40,794 nucleotides of DNA from Nitratiruptor sp. (GTDB taxonomy: Bacteria > Campylobacterota > Campylobacteria > Campylobacterales > Nitratiruptoraceae). The notes below the pieces were generated by a model, which was given only the letters and a program-made list of their open reading frames with translations, did no database searches and was not told the DNA's origin. Location of the stretch: positions 1 to 40,794 of the forward strand of contig WGAX01000209.1 in the NCBI GenBank assembly GCA_015494595.1. Direction: 5' to 3'. Of this stretch, positions 7,644-16,173 are shown one piece after another. The translations under genes were made by a program, and so were the position numbers. Numbering within the stretch: position 1 is the stretch's first letter; every line of letters begins with the position of its first letter.

Positions 7644-8870
7644 TTAACGCTTAATATCCATTGTCGCCTGAAGAATTTGATCGCTTGTGGTAATTGTTTT
7701 GGCATTTGCTTGGTAAGCTCTTTGGGCAGTCATAAGATTGATAAACTCCTGTGAAATATCTACATTACTCATCTCAAGCATACCACTTCGTACTTTATTA
7801 ATAACTCCCCCCGGAACAATAATAGGTGTAAATGTATTTTGGTTTGGTAAATAGAGATTATCTCCTTTGCGTACAAGGATCTCCTTATCCTTAAAAGTAG
7901 CAACTGCCAAACGGGCTATATCTTTGACCTGCCCATTTGTATAGCTTCCTTTAATAACGCCATCTTCACTCACGCTTACACTCATCAAATCGCCTTTACC
8001 ATATCCATCCTGCTGAGAGTAGAATATAAAATCGGATGCTACCTGTTTCATCTTTTCATAAGAGACTTTAATAGTTAAATTATTTGCCCCATTTGTAAGA
8101 GTATAGGAGAGATTTTGTGTTGCACTTCCAGTAATATTACCATCACTGTCAAATGTCAAAGAGGTACTCTGATCAGTGGTGCCATCATCTAAAAAAGCGT
8201 GTACATCCCACTGATTTGCTCCGCTTTTGACAAAGTAAAAATATAAAACATGCTCATTCCCCAAACTATCATAAGCCGGCATTGTATTAACATAGTTATA
8301 GGAAGAGGAATCATTCCTATCAAACGGTGTAGAGGGTTGCTGTGCGCTAGAGTTGAGATTTGTTGGCTCTTCAAAAATCACTTTGGAAGTAGTTTTGGGA
8401 GGAAGGGAGCTAGGAATAGAAACATTATCCATAGCTCCTGCCATATTCCCATTATCATCTAGTTTCCAACCTTGTAACTTGTAACCAGACTGTGTAACCA
8501 CATCTCCATTTGCATCAATTCTAAAACTTCCATCTCTGGTGTAGTAAGTAAGCTTTGCACTGGGATTTTTTACCATAAAAAATCCCTCGCCATCTAACGC
8601 AAGATTTAAGGGATCATTGGTATTTTTAAAAGAGCCCTGTCCAAAATCTTTTACAGTAGAGCCAACAAAACTTCCTCCACCAATCTCTTTGTTTTTTGGC
8701 GTTCCGGATGCGGCATAGGTTGTAAGAGAGCTTGATATGAGATCTTGAAAATTGACTCTTTCTTGTTTAAAACCTGTGGTATTAACATTGGCAATATTGT
8801 CTGAAATAACAGAGAGCCACTGTTTATTGGAAGTTAATCCCGTATTACCCGTATAGAATGACTGTATCAT
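7644..8870 (-). CDS. flgE: Flagellar hook protein FlgE
   Basis: This 408-residue protein has the N-terminal flagellar rod/hook motif NIANVNTTGFKQERVNF and the C-terminal motif SQEFINLMTAQRAYQANAKT. Both helices form the inner tube of the hook. At 408 residues it is close to E. coli FlgE and much shorter than the roughly 700-850-residue hook proteins of Helicobacter and Campylobacter, so outer hook domains are missing. It overlaps flgD by ATGA. No sigma-54 site is visible before it; it sits inside the operon. Confidence 0.95.
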   Translation of the reverse strand: MIQSFYTGNTGLTSNKQWLSVISDNIANVNTTGFKQERVNFQDLISSSLTTYAASGTPKNKEIGGGSFVGSTVKDFGQGSFKNTNDPLNLALDGEGFFMVKNPSAKLTYYTRDGSFRIDANGDVVTQSGYKLQGWKLDDNGNMAGAMDNVSIPSSLPPKTTSKVIFEEPTNLNSSAQQPSTPFDRNDSSSYNYVNTMPAYDSLGNEHVLYFYFVKSGANQWDVHAFLDDGTTDQSTSLTFDSDGNITGSATQNLSYTLTNGANNLTIKVSYEKMKQVASDFIFYSQQDGYGKGDLMSVSVSEDGVIKGSYTNGQVKDIARLAVATFKDKEILVRKGDNLYLPNQNTFTPIIVPGGVINKVRSGMLEMSNVDISQEFINLMTAQRAYQANAKTITTSDQILQATMDIKR

Positions 8871-9523
8871 TTTTCTCCTCCAATTTCTACTATATCACTT
8901 ATTTTAATGCTGCCCTTTTTAAAAAGCACCAATATATCACTTCCATCTTTTTGTATTCCGCTAACTAAGGCAGTAGCATATATATCACTATCGACCTTTT
9001 CATCACCATTTTTAGCTACAACACTTACCTTATAGTATCCATCTGCTATTTGAGGATCATCAATAACAAATTTATACTTTTTTCTTGCCTCTAGATTATT
9101 AAACTCCTTTTGTGCTACGATATTATCCTGTGCATCATACAGATACACTGTGGCATATTGGGCTCTCTTTTTAAGCTCGAACCCTACACTCCCTTTCCCA
9201 TTTTCTATATATGTCTCATCTCCTTTATAGACTACTTTTTTTCCTATCAAATTGGTAGTATTTAAAAACAGCGTATTATTATCATTGAGAGCTTGTACAG
9301 AGTCTTCAAAATTTTTCATAACCTCTAATTCTCTAAGCTTAACAGTATTATCGATAAATTTTGATATATCTTCTGCTTCAAAAGGGTCTTGATACTGAAA
9401 ATAGGTTAAAAGTACTTTTAAAAATCCTTCCTGATCTATTTGCGAGTTATCGTAATCCTCTTTATAGACTGCAATCTCTTTGCCTGTTACGCTTTTGATC
9501 ATATCGATGGGAGTTGTAGCCAT
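8867..9523 (-). CDS. flgD: Hook cap / hook assembly protein FlgD
   Basis: This 218-residue protein carries the FlgD N-terminal pattern FLKVLLTYFQYQDPFEAED and a C-terminal beta domain (Tudor/FlgD Ig type). FlgD caps the growing hook. AAGGA at a good distance precedes the ATG. It follows fliI after a 49-bp gap, the second largest within the operon. No convincing promoter is seen in that gap (9524-9572). Confidence 0.94.
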   Translation of the reverse strand: MATTPIDMIKSVTGKEIAVYKEDYDNSQIDQEGFLKVLLTYFQYQDPFEAEDISKFIDNTVKLRELEVMKNFEDSVQALNDNNTLFLNTTNLIGKKVVYKGDETYIENGKGSVGFELKKRAQYATVYLYDAQDNIVAQKEFNNLEARKKYKFVIDDPQIADGYYKVSVVAKNGDEKVDSDIYATALVSGIQKDGSDILVLFKKGSIKISDIVEIGGEK

Positions 9524-9572
9524 ACTGATCCTTCATCCAAGAGGTAATAAAAAGATTTTATCCCAAAATGAA

Positions 9573-10898
9573 TTAATTAGACTTTAAAAGCTCCCTATTT
9601 TCGCTACTCTTTAAAGATTGCATCAAATTTTTCAGCTCTGCAAAACTCTCTTGCAAACTTTTGCGTACACTAATTGGCTGCTTGAGATAGTCTAAAAGCT
9701 TATCATAACTCTCTATTGCTTTATCTATTGCAGCAGAAGAGCCCTTTTTATAGAGCCCCATATTAATCATATCCTCAGCCTCTTTATAGGTAGCCAAGAG
9801 ATTGATAAACTCTGCTTGATAAGCAAGCATCTCCTCCTCTACCAATTGGGGAGTCAATCTACTGATACTTTTGAGAGGATCAACTGCAGGAAAGATACGC
9901 TTTTGTGCCATCTCTTTGGATAAGACTATATGCCCATCCAAAAATCCTACTGCAGCATCTGCTACAGGATCACCAGAAAGCTCATCACCCTCAATCAGCA
10001 CAGTATAGATTCCGGTAATGCTTCCCTTCTTGCTAAAAGTTCCTGCCTGCTCTATGATTTTTGGCAAAAGAGAAAAGACAGAAGGTGTGTAACCCTTAGA
10101 AGTTGGAGGCTCCCCTGTAGCCAAACCTATCTCCCGTTGCGCCATAGCAAGTCTGGTTAAAGAGTCTACCAAAAAGAGTACATTCTTTTTTCTATTGGAA
10201 AAGTAGTTTGCAATGGCAATAGCTACATAGACTGCACGCACCTTTGCCAAAGGGGTTTGATCCGAGGTTGCAGCTATTACCACAGATTTTTGCAATCCCT
10301 CTTGCGTAAGGTTATCCTCAATGAACTCTTTTACCTCTCTTCCCCGCTCTCCAATAAGGGCTATAACATTCACATCTGCTTCTGTATAACGGGCAATCAT
10401 TCCCAAAAGGGTACTTTTCCCAACACCAGCACTTGCAAATATTCCTATTCTTTGCCCTTTGCCAATAGTCAAAAGTCCATTAATACTACGAATACCCACA
10501 TCTAAAGGCTCACTTATGCGATCACGCAGCAAAGGGTTAAAAGGATCATTTTTTAAATAGTACTTATTAGTATAGTGCACAAACTCTCTATTTAAGGGAT
10601 TGCCAAAGGCATCAAGCACACACCCTAGCAGATCCTTTCCCACCCCTACGCTAGCTCTTTCTAATGCTGCTTTAATAAAACTTCCAACCTTGATTCCTCT
10701 TGTATCATCATATGCCATCAAGAGAGTCTTTCCCTCTTTAAAACCCACTACTTCTGCCTCTACGCCATTTTCTAAATAGCATAAATCACCTATGGAGACA
10801 TTTGGCAAATAGGCCTCTATAATGGGTCCACTTACGCCAACAATACGCCCTTTTATACTAAATTTAGATAAGTTTTTTAGTCTCTCTTTTAATTTCAT
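9573..10898 (-). CDS. fliI: Flagellum-specific export ATPase FliI
   Basis: This 441-residue protein is an F1-beta-like ATPase. It has a Walker A at about residues 156-162 (SAGVGKS), a Walker B region VLFLVDSLTRLAMAQREIG and the FliI stretch GEPPTSKGYTPSVFSLLP. It energises export with FliH and FliJ. The start (ATG, 10896-10898) lies 35 bp inside fliH. fliJ does not follow; flgD does. A FliJ-like protein is encoded at 1521-1940 instead. Confidence 0.97.
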   Translation of the reverse strand: MKLKERLKNLSKFSIKGRIVGVSGPIIEAYLPNVSIGDLCYLENGVEAEVVGFKEGKTLLMAYDDTRGIKVGSFIKAALERASVGVGKDLLGCVLDAFGNPLNREFVHYTNKYYLKNDPFNPLLRDRISEPLDVGIRSINGLLTIGKGQRIGIFASAGVGKSTLLGMIARYTEADVNVIALIGERGREVKEFIEDNLTQEGLQKSVVIAATSDQTPLAKVRAVYVAIAIANYFSNRKKNVLFLVDSLTRLAMAQREIGLATGEPPTSKGYTPSVFSLLPKIIEQAGTFSKKGSITGIYTVLIEGDELSGDPVADAAVGFLDGHIVLSKEMAQKRIFPAVDPLKSISRLTPQLVEEEMLAYQAEFINLLATYKEAEDMINMGLYKKGSSAAIDKAIESYDKLLDYLKQPISVRKSLQESFAELKNLMQSLKSSENRELLKSN

Positions 10899-11550
10899 CT
10901 TTAATCACATCAAGTTTCTCTTTGATTCTATTTTCGATCTTAAAATCAGAAAACTCTATACTAAACTCATTATTGGCTAGCTCTTTGCTTTTTTTAACTT
11001 CTACTCCTTTAAAGAGATCTTTGATCTCCTCATAGAGCTGATCAGAGACCACCACATTCAAAGGCATATAGTTGCTAAAATCGTTCAGAAGATTTTTTAT
11101 GGCATTATAGATTGTCGGAGTATTGTGTTTATCAATGAAAAGAAATTCCAAAACCTCAGCAACATTGTCAAGAAAAATATCTGCAAAACGGTTTAAGAAG
11201 AGTTTATGCTTCTCCTCCAATTTCTCCTCAAGTTCTTGGTATCTCTTTTGCAGTTGCATAATCTCTTGATGTTTTTGCTCTTCAAGCTCCTTCTCTCTCT
11301 TTTTATGCTCCTCTTCGATCTGCCTTTGCAGCTTCTTTGCGGCATCATTAAAACCCTGCTCATAACTTTGCTCAGAGATATTATTGATAAGCTCTTTATA
11401 GTGTTTCTCAAGCTCTTCCATCTTTGCTTGATAAAACTGCTCTATTTGGGCAATTTTATCTTGATCTTGAGGCTCCAGCGAAGTTTTAAGGGAAGCACTC
11501 TCCTTTTTTACCTCCTCAAAGGTTGAAAAATCATCAAGCTCTAACTTCAT
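10864..11550 (-). CDS. fliH: Flagellar export ATPase regulator FliH
   Basis: This 228-residue protein has a long, highly charged coiled coil (about residues 30-120, rich in E, K and Q) and a C-terminal domain as in FliH and V-ATPase subunit E. FliH links FliI to FliN in the C-ring. The position between fliF and fliI is diagnostic, although fliG is missing from the usual fliF-fliG-fliH order. It overlaps fliF by ATGA and fliI by 35 bp. Confidence 0.9.
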   Translation of the reverse strand: MKLELDDFSTFEEVKKESASLKTSLEPQDQDKIAQIEQFYQAKMEELEKHYKELINNISEQSYEQGFNDAAKKLQRQIEEEHKKREKELEEQKHQEIMQLQKRYQELEEKLEEKHKLFLNRFADIFLDNVAEVLEFLFIDKHNTPTIYNAIKNLLNDFSNYMPLNVVVSDQLYEEIKDLFKGVEVKKSKELANNEFSIEFSDFKIENRIKEKLDVIKDEIKRETKKLI

Positions 11551-13151
11551 TTACTCTCTTCTCTCATCCATTTACTTATCATATTTGCCACAATTTCAGG
11601 ATTATCCTCTGCAATCTCTAAAATCTTTTGATATACAGGCTCATTTTCAAAGTTGAAAGCCTCCTCTTCATGCAAAGCTGCAGCAGCCTGGGCCGCCTCA
11701 CCCAAAGGAGATGCTTGCAAAGCTGCTTTTTGCTCTGCCTCAAGCTCACGAAGCTTTGCTCTTTTTTGTCTCATTATCATAAAGGCTATCAAGCCTAAAA
11801 GAGTCAGAGCCATTGCAGCAGCACCACCTATAAGTACATACTTTTGCCCCATCTGCTCTGAAGCATTTGGCGTTATCTGCTCTTGGGAAGTCTCAAAAGG
11901 CACACTAACTACCGTAACAGTATCTCCTCGCTTCTCATCAAAACCAATGGCACTCTTAATAAGTCTCTCAAATGCTGCTAGCTCCTCTTTGCTTCGAGGC
12001 ACATACTCCATCTCTACTGAGCCGTTTTGCTCCTTTTTAATATATTTTCCATCTACCAAAACACCCACACTTATCTTTTTGATCCTAAAAACATTCTGTT
12101 TTGTAACTATAAGAGATTTTGTTACATCATAATTAGTCGTTACATCTTTTTTATTTCTATCTAGTAGAAGATTTTTACTATTTGTATTAATTGTCGCAGG
12201 CACATTAGTAGGGGTACCGGGCGCTCCTGCTTTTTGCTTTTCATATCCTTTAGTTTTCTCTTGAATTTTTCTCTCACTAACTACTGCTACCTTATCTGGA
12301 TCGTAAATTTCATCTCTTTTATGAACCTTTGCAGTCTCTATCTCCACATTGGCACGCACTACCACCTTTTGTGCGCCTAAAGCTCTTGCCAGCATCGATT
12401 GGATGCTCTTTTCAATATCCCTTTTGATCTTTCTTTTAATATCTACTACATCGCCTAGCTCTCTACTCTTCTCCTCTTCAATCCAATCTGAAAGAACTCT
12501 TCCTCTATTATCCACTACTGTTACATTTTGCGGTTTTAGCTTTGCTACTGCGTGGGAAACTAAAAAGATAATAGCTTTTACCTGCTCTTTGCTTAGATCT
12601 TTTCCTGGCCATAAAGAGACGATGACAGAAGCTTTTGCTTCATCCTCTTCTCTTGCAAAGATGGAGTTTTGGGGCAGAGCTATATTTACTTTTGCATCTT
12701 TGATGGCATCTATCTTTTTGATGGTTCTAGCAAGCTCCCCCTCTATAGCTCGCAGGTAGTTGATATTTTCCTGAAAGTGGGTAGCCCCCATTTTAGGCTC
12801 ATTAAAGAGCTCAAAACCAACCTCATTTGAAGAGGGAATCCCTTTAGCAGCAAGTTTGAGTCGAATATCATATATTTTACTCTTTGGTACTAAAATAATA
12901 GAGCCATCCCCTTCCACCTTATATGGAATCTTCTCTTGCTGCAACTCACCTAAAATTTTTCCCGCATCATCAGGACTTAGATTGGTATAGAGTACACCAT
13001 ACTCCTCTTTGCTCAGATCGCGTACCAGTAAAGCAGACAATAAAACAATAATAGCCATTATACTTAACCCCAAAAAAAGGGTTTTAAGAAAGTTGTGATC
13101 TTGAAAGAGTTTACCTGCTCTCTCTTTTATACTGCTAAAATCAATTGCCAA
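11547..13151 (-). CDS. fliF: Flagellar MS-ring protein FliF
   Basis: This 534-residue protein has membrane helices at about 22-43 and 437-461 flanking a large periplasmic region with ring-building motifs. Examples are LVRDLSKEEYGVLYTNLSPD and the GVLVDGKY segment. The C-terminal tail (NPEIVANMISKWMREE) is the FliG-binding part. Start choice: the codon is TTG at 13149-13151, with AAGG about eight bases upstream; no in-frame ATG fits better. fliE precedes it by 9 bp. Confidence 0.96.
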   Translation of the reverse strand: MAIDFSSIKERAGKLFQDHNFLKTLFLGLSIMAIIVLLSALLVRDLSKEEYGVLYTNLSPDDAGKILGELQQEKIPYKVEGDGSIILVPKSKIYDIRLKLAAKGIPSSNEVGFELFNEPKMGATHFQENINYLRAIEGELARTIKKIDAIKDAKVNIALPQNSIFAREEDEAKASVIVSLWPGKDLSKEQVKAIIFLVSHAVAKLKPQNVTVVDNRGRVLSDWIEEEKSRELGDVVDIKRKIKRDIEKSIQSMLARALGAQKVVVRANVEIETAKVHKRDEIYDPDKVAVVSERKIQEKTKGYEKQKAGAPGTPTNVPATINTNSKNLLLDRNKKDVTTNYDVTKSLIVTKQNVFRIKKISVGVLVDGKYIKKEQNGSVEMEYVPRSKEELAAFERLIKSAIGFDEKRGDTVTVVSVPFETSQEQITPNASEQMGQKYVLIGGAAAMALTLLGLIAFMIMRQKRAKLRELEAEQKAALQASPLGEAAQAAAALHEEEAFNFENEPVYQKILEIAEDNPEIVANMISKWMREESK

Positions 13152-13160
13152 TGATGCACC

Positions 13161-13445
13161 TTATACTTGCATTCGCATAATCTCTTGATAGGCTTCAAGA
13201 GCTTTATTTCGTATCTCTGTAGCTAAACGAAGAGAGATATCTGCCTTTTCCACCGTTGCCATCAATGCAACCATATTATCCACTTTTCCTTGCATCAACC
13301 TCTCTTTTGCTTGAGTAGCTGCTTGCAAATCACCATTGACATCTGCAACAAATTTTTCTACTAGATCAAGAAAACCGCTCTCACTACCTCTTTGCGTTTG
13401 TGTCACATCTGACGCTAAAACATTTGTTATACTCTCAATTTGCAT
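13161..13445 (-). CDS. fliE: Flagellar MS-ring/rod adaptor FliE
   Basis: This 94-residue protein ends with the FliE pattern ADISLRLATEIRNKALEAYQ followed by EIMRMQV. FliE joins the MS-ring and export gate to the proximal rod. AAGGA precedes the ATG. The flgB-flgC-fliE-fliF order is standard. Confidence 0.95.
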   Translation of the reverse strand: MQIESITNVLASDVTQTQRGSESGFLDLVEKFVADVNGDLQAATQAKERLMQGKVDNMVALMATVEKADISLRLATEIRNKALEAYQEIMRMQV

Positions 13446-13455
13446 TGACTATCCT

Positions 13456-13863
13456 TTATACTTTTATAATCTCCAAGCTTTTGAGTAACATATCTTTTTG
13501 GGTATTAAAAGCGGTAAGATTGGCTTCATATGTACGCATTGCTGAAATCATATCCACCATCTCTCTCATTGGATCAATATTAGGAAGTTTTACATATCCA
13601 TTCTTATCTGCAAGAGGGTTTGTAGGATCATATTTTAATTTGAAAGGAGCAGGATCTGCTACCACCTTTTTTATAGTCACCTTTGAAAGAGTAATATCTT
13701 GCTCTTTATCCAACACCTCTTCAAAAATAGGAATTTTTCTTCTATAAGGCTGCCCTTTATCATCGACAGAGTTCACATTAGCCATATTACTAGCAATAAT
13801 ATCCATACGGTACTTTTGTACAGAAAGTCCTGTTTGTGCAACCTCCAATCCCTTAAATAGCAT
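13456..13863 (-). CDS. flgC: Proximal rod protein FlgC
   Basis: This 135-residue protein carries the rod motif MDIIASNMANVNSVD and a C-terminal MREMVDMISAMRTYEANLTAF, typical of FlgC. The length is standard. It begins 2 bp after the flgB stop and forms the proximal rod with FlgB, FliE and FlgF. Confidence 0.96.
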   Translation of the reverse strand: MLFKGLEVAQTGLSVQKYRMDIIASNMANVNSVDDKGQPYRRKIPIFEEVLDKEQDITLSKVTIKKVVADPAPFKLKYDPTNPLADKNGYVKLPNIDPMREMVDMISAMRTYEANLTAFNTQKDMLLKSLEIIKV

Positions 13864-13865
13864 CT

Positions 13866-14231
13866 CTATCTCCCATTGATGACAATTTTAAATTTTTCAA
13901 ACTCTTTCTTTAGATTCTCTGCCAATGCCTTATACATTATGGCACTCTCTGCAAGTTTTGCCAGCTCCTCTTGAATATCTACACGGTTATCATCATATCC
14001 ACGCACATTACTAAGCTCTATCTCCTCAAACTTTTTATCTTGGTTTGTAGGATCTAGATGTCTGCTACTACTCTTTTTAAGAGGTAAACTCTTTTGCAAC
14101 TCCTGAGCAAAAACAAGATCCTTTGCTCTAAAACCGGGAGTATCTGCATTGGCAATGTTGCCCTCAATCACTTGACTTCTTTTAAGATAAAAAGAGGCCA
14201 TACCACTCAGCTTATCAATTGTCTCCCACAT
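13866..14231 (-). CDS. flgB: Proximal rod protein FlgB
   Basis: This 121-residue protein has the rod motif EGNIANADTPGFRAKDLVF and a conserved VDIQEELAKLAESAIMYKAL near the C-terminus. The ribosome-binding site AAGGAAG lies before the ATG, inside the end of the upstream TPR gene (17-bp overlap). Confidence 0.95.
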   Translation of the reverse strand: MWETIDKLSGMASFYLKRSQVIEGNIANADTPGFRAKDLVFAQELQKSLPLKKSSSRHLDPTNQDKKFEEIELSNVRGYDDNRVDIQEELAKLAESAIMYKALAENLKKEFEKFKIVINGR

Positions 14232-16173
14232 TCTCTTCCTTTATCTTCTGCTGCAATAAGCTATCTTCTATTGCAACTTTTGCCAACATATACCAGCTGT
14301 TGTTACACCCTTTTGCTTTAGTAAGCATCTCTCTAGCATAATCGATTTTACCAATTCTAACATAAGAAAGAGATAATATACTATTTAAAAAGCAGTCACG
14401 CTGAATAAAAGTGGCTATTGGACTTAAAAGGTTGATAAGATCCCCATAACGCTCCTTTTCTAGCAGCTTTTGAGCAAATAGCTGAACAAATTTCTTGACT
14501 ACCTCATCTTTCAAGTACGTTTGGGCAATAAATTTCTTTTGCTGAGCTAAAAACTGCGTATCCAATCGATTATGCCTCATTGACAAAACATTAGCAAAAA
14601 TATCTCTATAAAGCTCATTTTTGGGACAAAACTGCACAAGCTTCTTATAAACTTCCTCACAAGAGGCATCTGCCACAAAGCAAACCTTTGCATAAAGCTT
14701 TAAAAAATTGCAAGAAGTAAAAGAGTGCTTTTGTAAGATCTGTAATGCTTGAGTAAATTTTCGATTCTCATAAAGAGCCTCTACATAGCGCATAACACTC
14801 TTTTGGTTGGGATGATCTTTATAAATTTTTGCCAAAAGCTTTAGACGCAATGACTCCTTTTTACATTTATGAAGATAAACAGCAATATTATAAAGAGTAG
14901 CAGGCTCAAAAACTTTATAGAAAAACTCAGGATTTGCTTCATATAAAAGACAGATATAAGCACCATTTTTAGAGTCATTTATATATGTTGTCCATAAACG
15001 GCGAAAATACTCAATCTGCTCAAACTTTAATTTTTTGGGAAAAAGCAATGAGAGCTCCCAACTCAATCGCTTATACAGCTTCTCACTGCCAATTTCAAAA
15101 GTCTCCATACCAAAATTGGCCAGTGCAAAAACTCCTATATAGCTATTTCTATATTTGACAAGGGTTTGGGCAATGAAATGGAGTGGATCTTGCAAAAAAA
15201 GTGCATCTGGCATATATTTTTTGATATAGTGACGAGCATTTTTATCTTTTTTTATAATAAAAAGGAGCTTCAACTTTGCAATCGTAGCAAACTCAGAATC
15301 GGGAAAACTTTTAATAAGACGAACATAGTAGTTTATACTTCCATGATAATCTTTTTCCAAAAATTTTATATCTCCCAAACGCAAAAGACTCCTTTGCACA
15401 ACCTCTTTGTTTTTTATGTAATTTAAAATTCGACGAAAGAGCATCTGCGCAAATTGTAAATCACCATTCCTATAAGCAGTCTCAGCAACAAGATAGTAGT
15501 AAGAGGGATTATCGATTAAAAAACTCTCAAAATCTTTATATGTCTGCTTAAAATAACTTAATGCTTTTGGATACTCTTTTTTAGCAAAATAGTACATCCC
15601 CTGTAAAAATATAAACTCTTTTTGCTGACTTTTACTTAAGTTCTCTATACTCAAAATAAGCATATACTTTGTAGCCAAATCTATACGCTCTAACCACACA
15701 GCCGTACGCAACAATCCCATAATAATAGGAAGTTTTTCCTGCTTTGTGGCTGCTTTTTGCAAAGCCATCTTATACAGAGCAAAAGCACGCTCATAAAAAC
15801 CCAAATGCTCATAAATTTTAGCTTTAAGAGTATAAAATTTATAGTTTTTCTCCCCTCCTCTAGCCAGATAGAGGTTGAGGTAGTTTAGCGCAGACCAAAA
15901 ATATCTCTTTTCACCAACTCTTTTGCCAATATAAAGATAGGTATTGGCCAACATAAAAAGAGCGGGCAAATAGTAAGGAGATTGAGGAAATTTTGCCACA
16001 TAGGCAAGCTCATCTAAAGCTTGATAATAAGAGCCGTAATGAAAATCCCTCACAGCATGCTTAAAAACATAAGCGATCCTCTTTTCATTGGAAAGACTCT
16101 TTGTAGTAGTATTTACCTCTTCGCCATACACAAAAGCAATAAATACAAAAATTACAATACTATACTTTAACAT
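14215..16173 (-). CDS. Secreted TPR-repeat protein of the flagellar operon (PflA-like candidate)
   Basis: This 652-residue protein starts with a clear signal peptide (KYSIVIFVFIAFVYG) and is otherwise built of helical TPR-like repeats, for example SPYYLPALFMLANTYLYIGK and FATIAKLKLLFIIKK. It is predicted to be periplasmic. It overlaps flgB by 17 bp and fliK by 14 bp, so it is firmly in the flagellar operon. Campylobacterota use periplasmic TPR proteins such as PflA to build motor disks around the basal body, so a PflA-like role is a reasonable guess. The protein is shorter than C. jejuni PflA as I remember it (about 790 residues), and orthology is not shown here. Confidence 0.75.
   Translation of the reverse strand: MLKYSIVIFVFIAFVYGEEVNTTTKSLSNEKRIAYVFKHAVRDFHYGSYYQALDELAYVAKFPQSPYYLPALFMLANTYLYIGKRVGEKRYFWSALNYLNLYLARGGEKNYKFYTLKAKIYEHLGFYERAFALYKMALQKAATKQEKLPIIMGLLRTAVWLERIDLATKYMLILSIENLSKSQQKEFIFLQGMYYFAKKEYPKALSYFKQTYKDFESFLIDNPSYYYLVAETAYRNGDLQFAQMLFRRILNYIKNKEVVQRSLLRLGDIKFLEKDYHGSINYYVRLIKSFPDSEFATIAKLKLLFIIKKDKNARHYIKKYMPDALFLQDPLHFIAQTLVKYRNSYIGVFALANFGMETFEIGSEKLYKRLSWELSLLFPKKLKFEQIEYFRRLWTTYINDSKNGAYICLLYEANPEFFYKVFEPATLYNIAVYLHKCKKESLRLKLLAKIYKDHPNQKSVMRYVEALYENRKFTQALQILQKHSFTSCNFLKLYAKVCFVADASCEEVYKKLVQFCPKNELYRDIFANVLSMRHNRLDTQFLAQQKKFIAQTYLKDEVVKKFVQLFAQKLLEKERYGDLINLLSPIATFIQRDCFLNSILSLSYVRIGKIDYAREMLTKAKGCNNSWYMLAKVAIEDSLLQQKIKEENVGDN

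Noticed and set aside
11653-12132. Plus-strand open frame of about 160 codons opposite fliF
   Set aside because: Antisense shadow with Ser/Ala-rich composition; fliF is unambiguous on the other strand.
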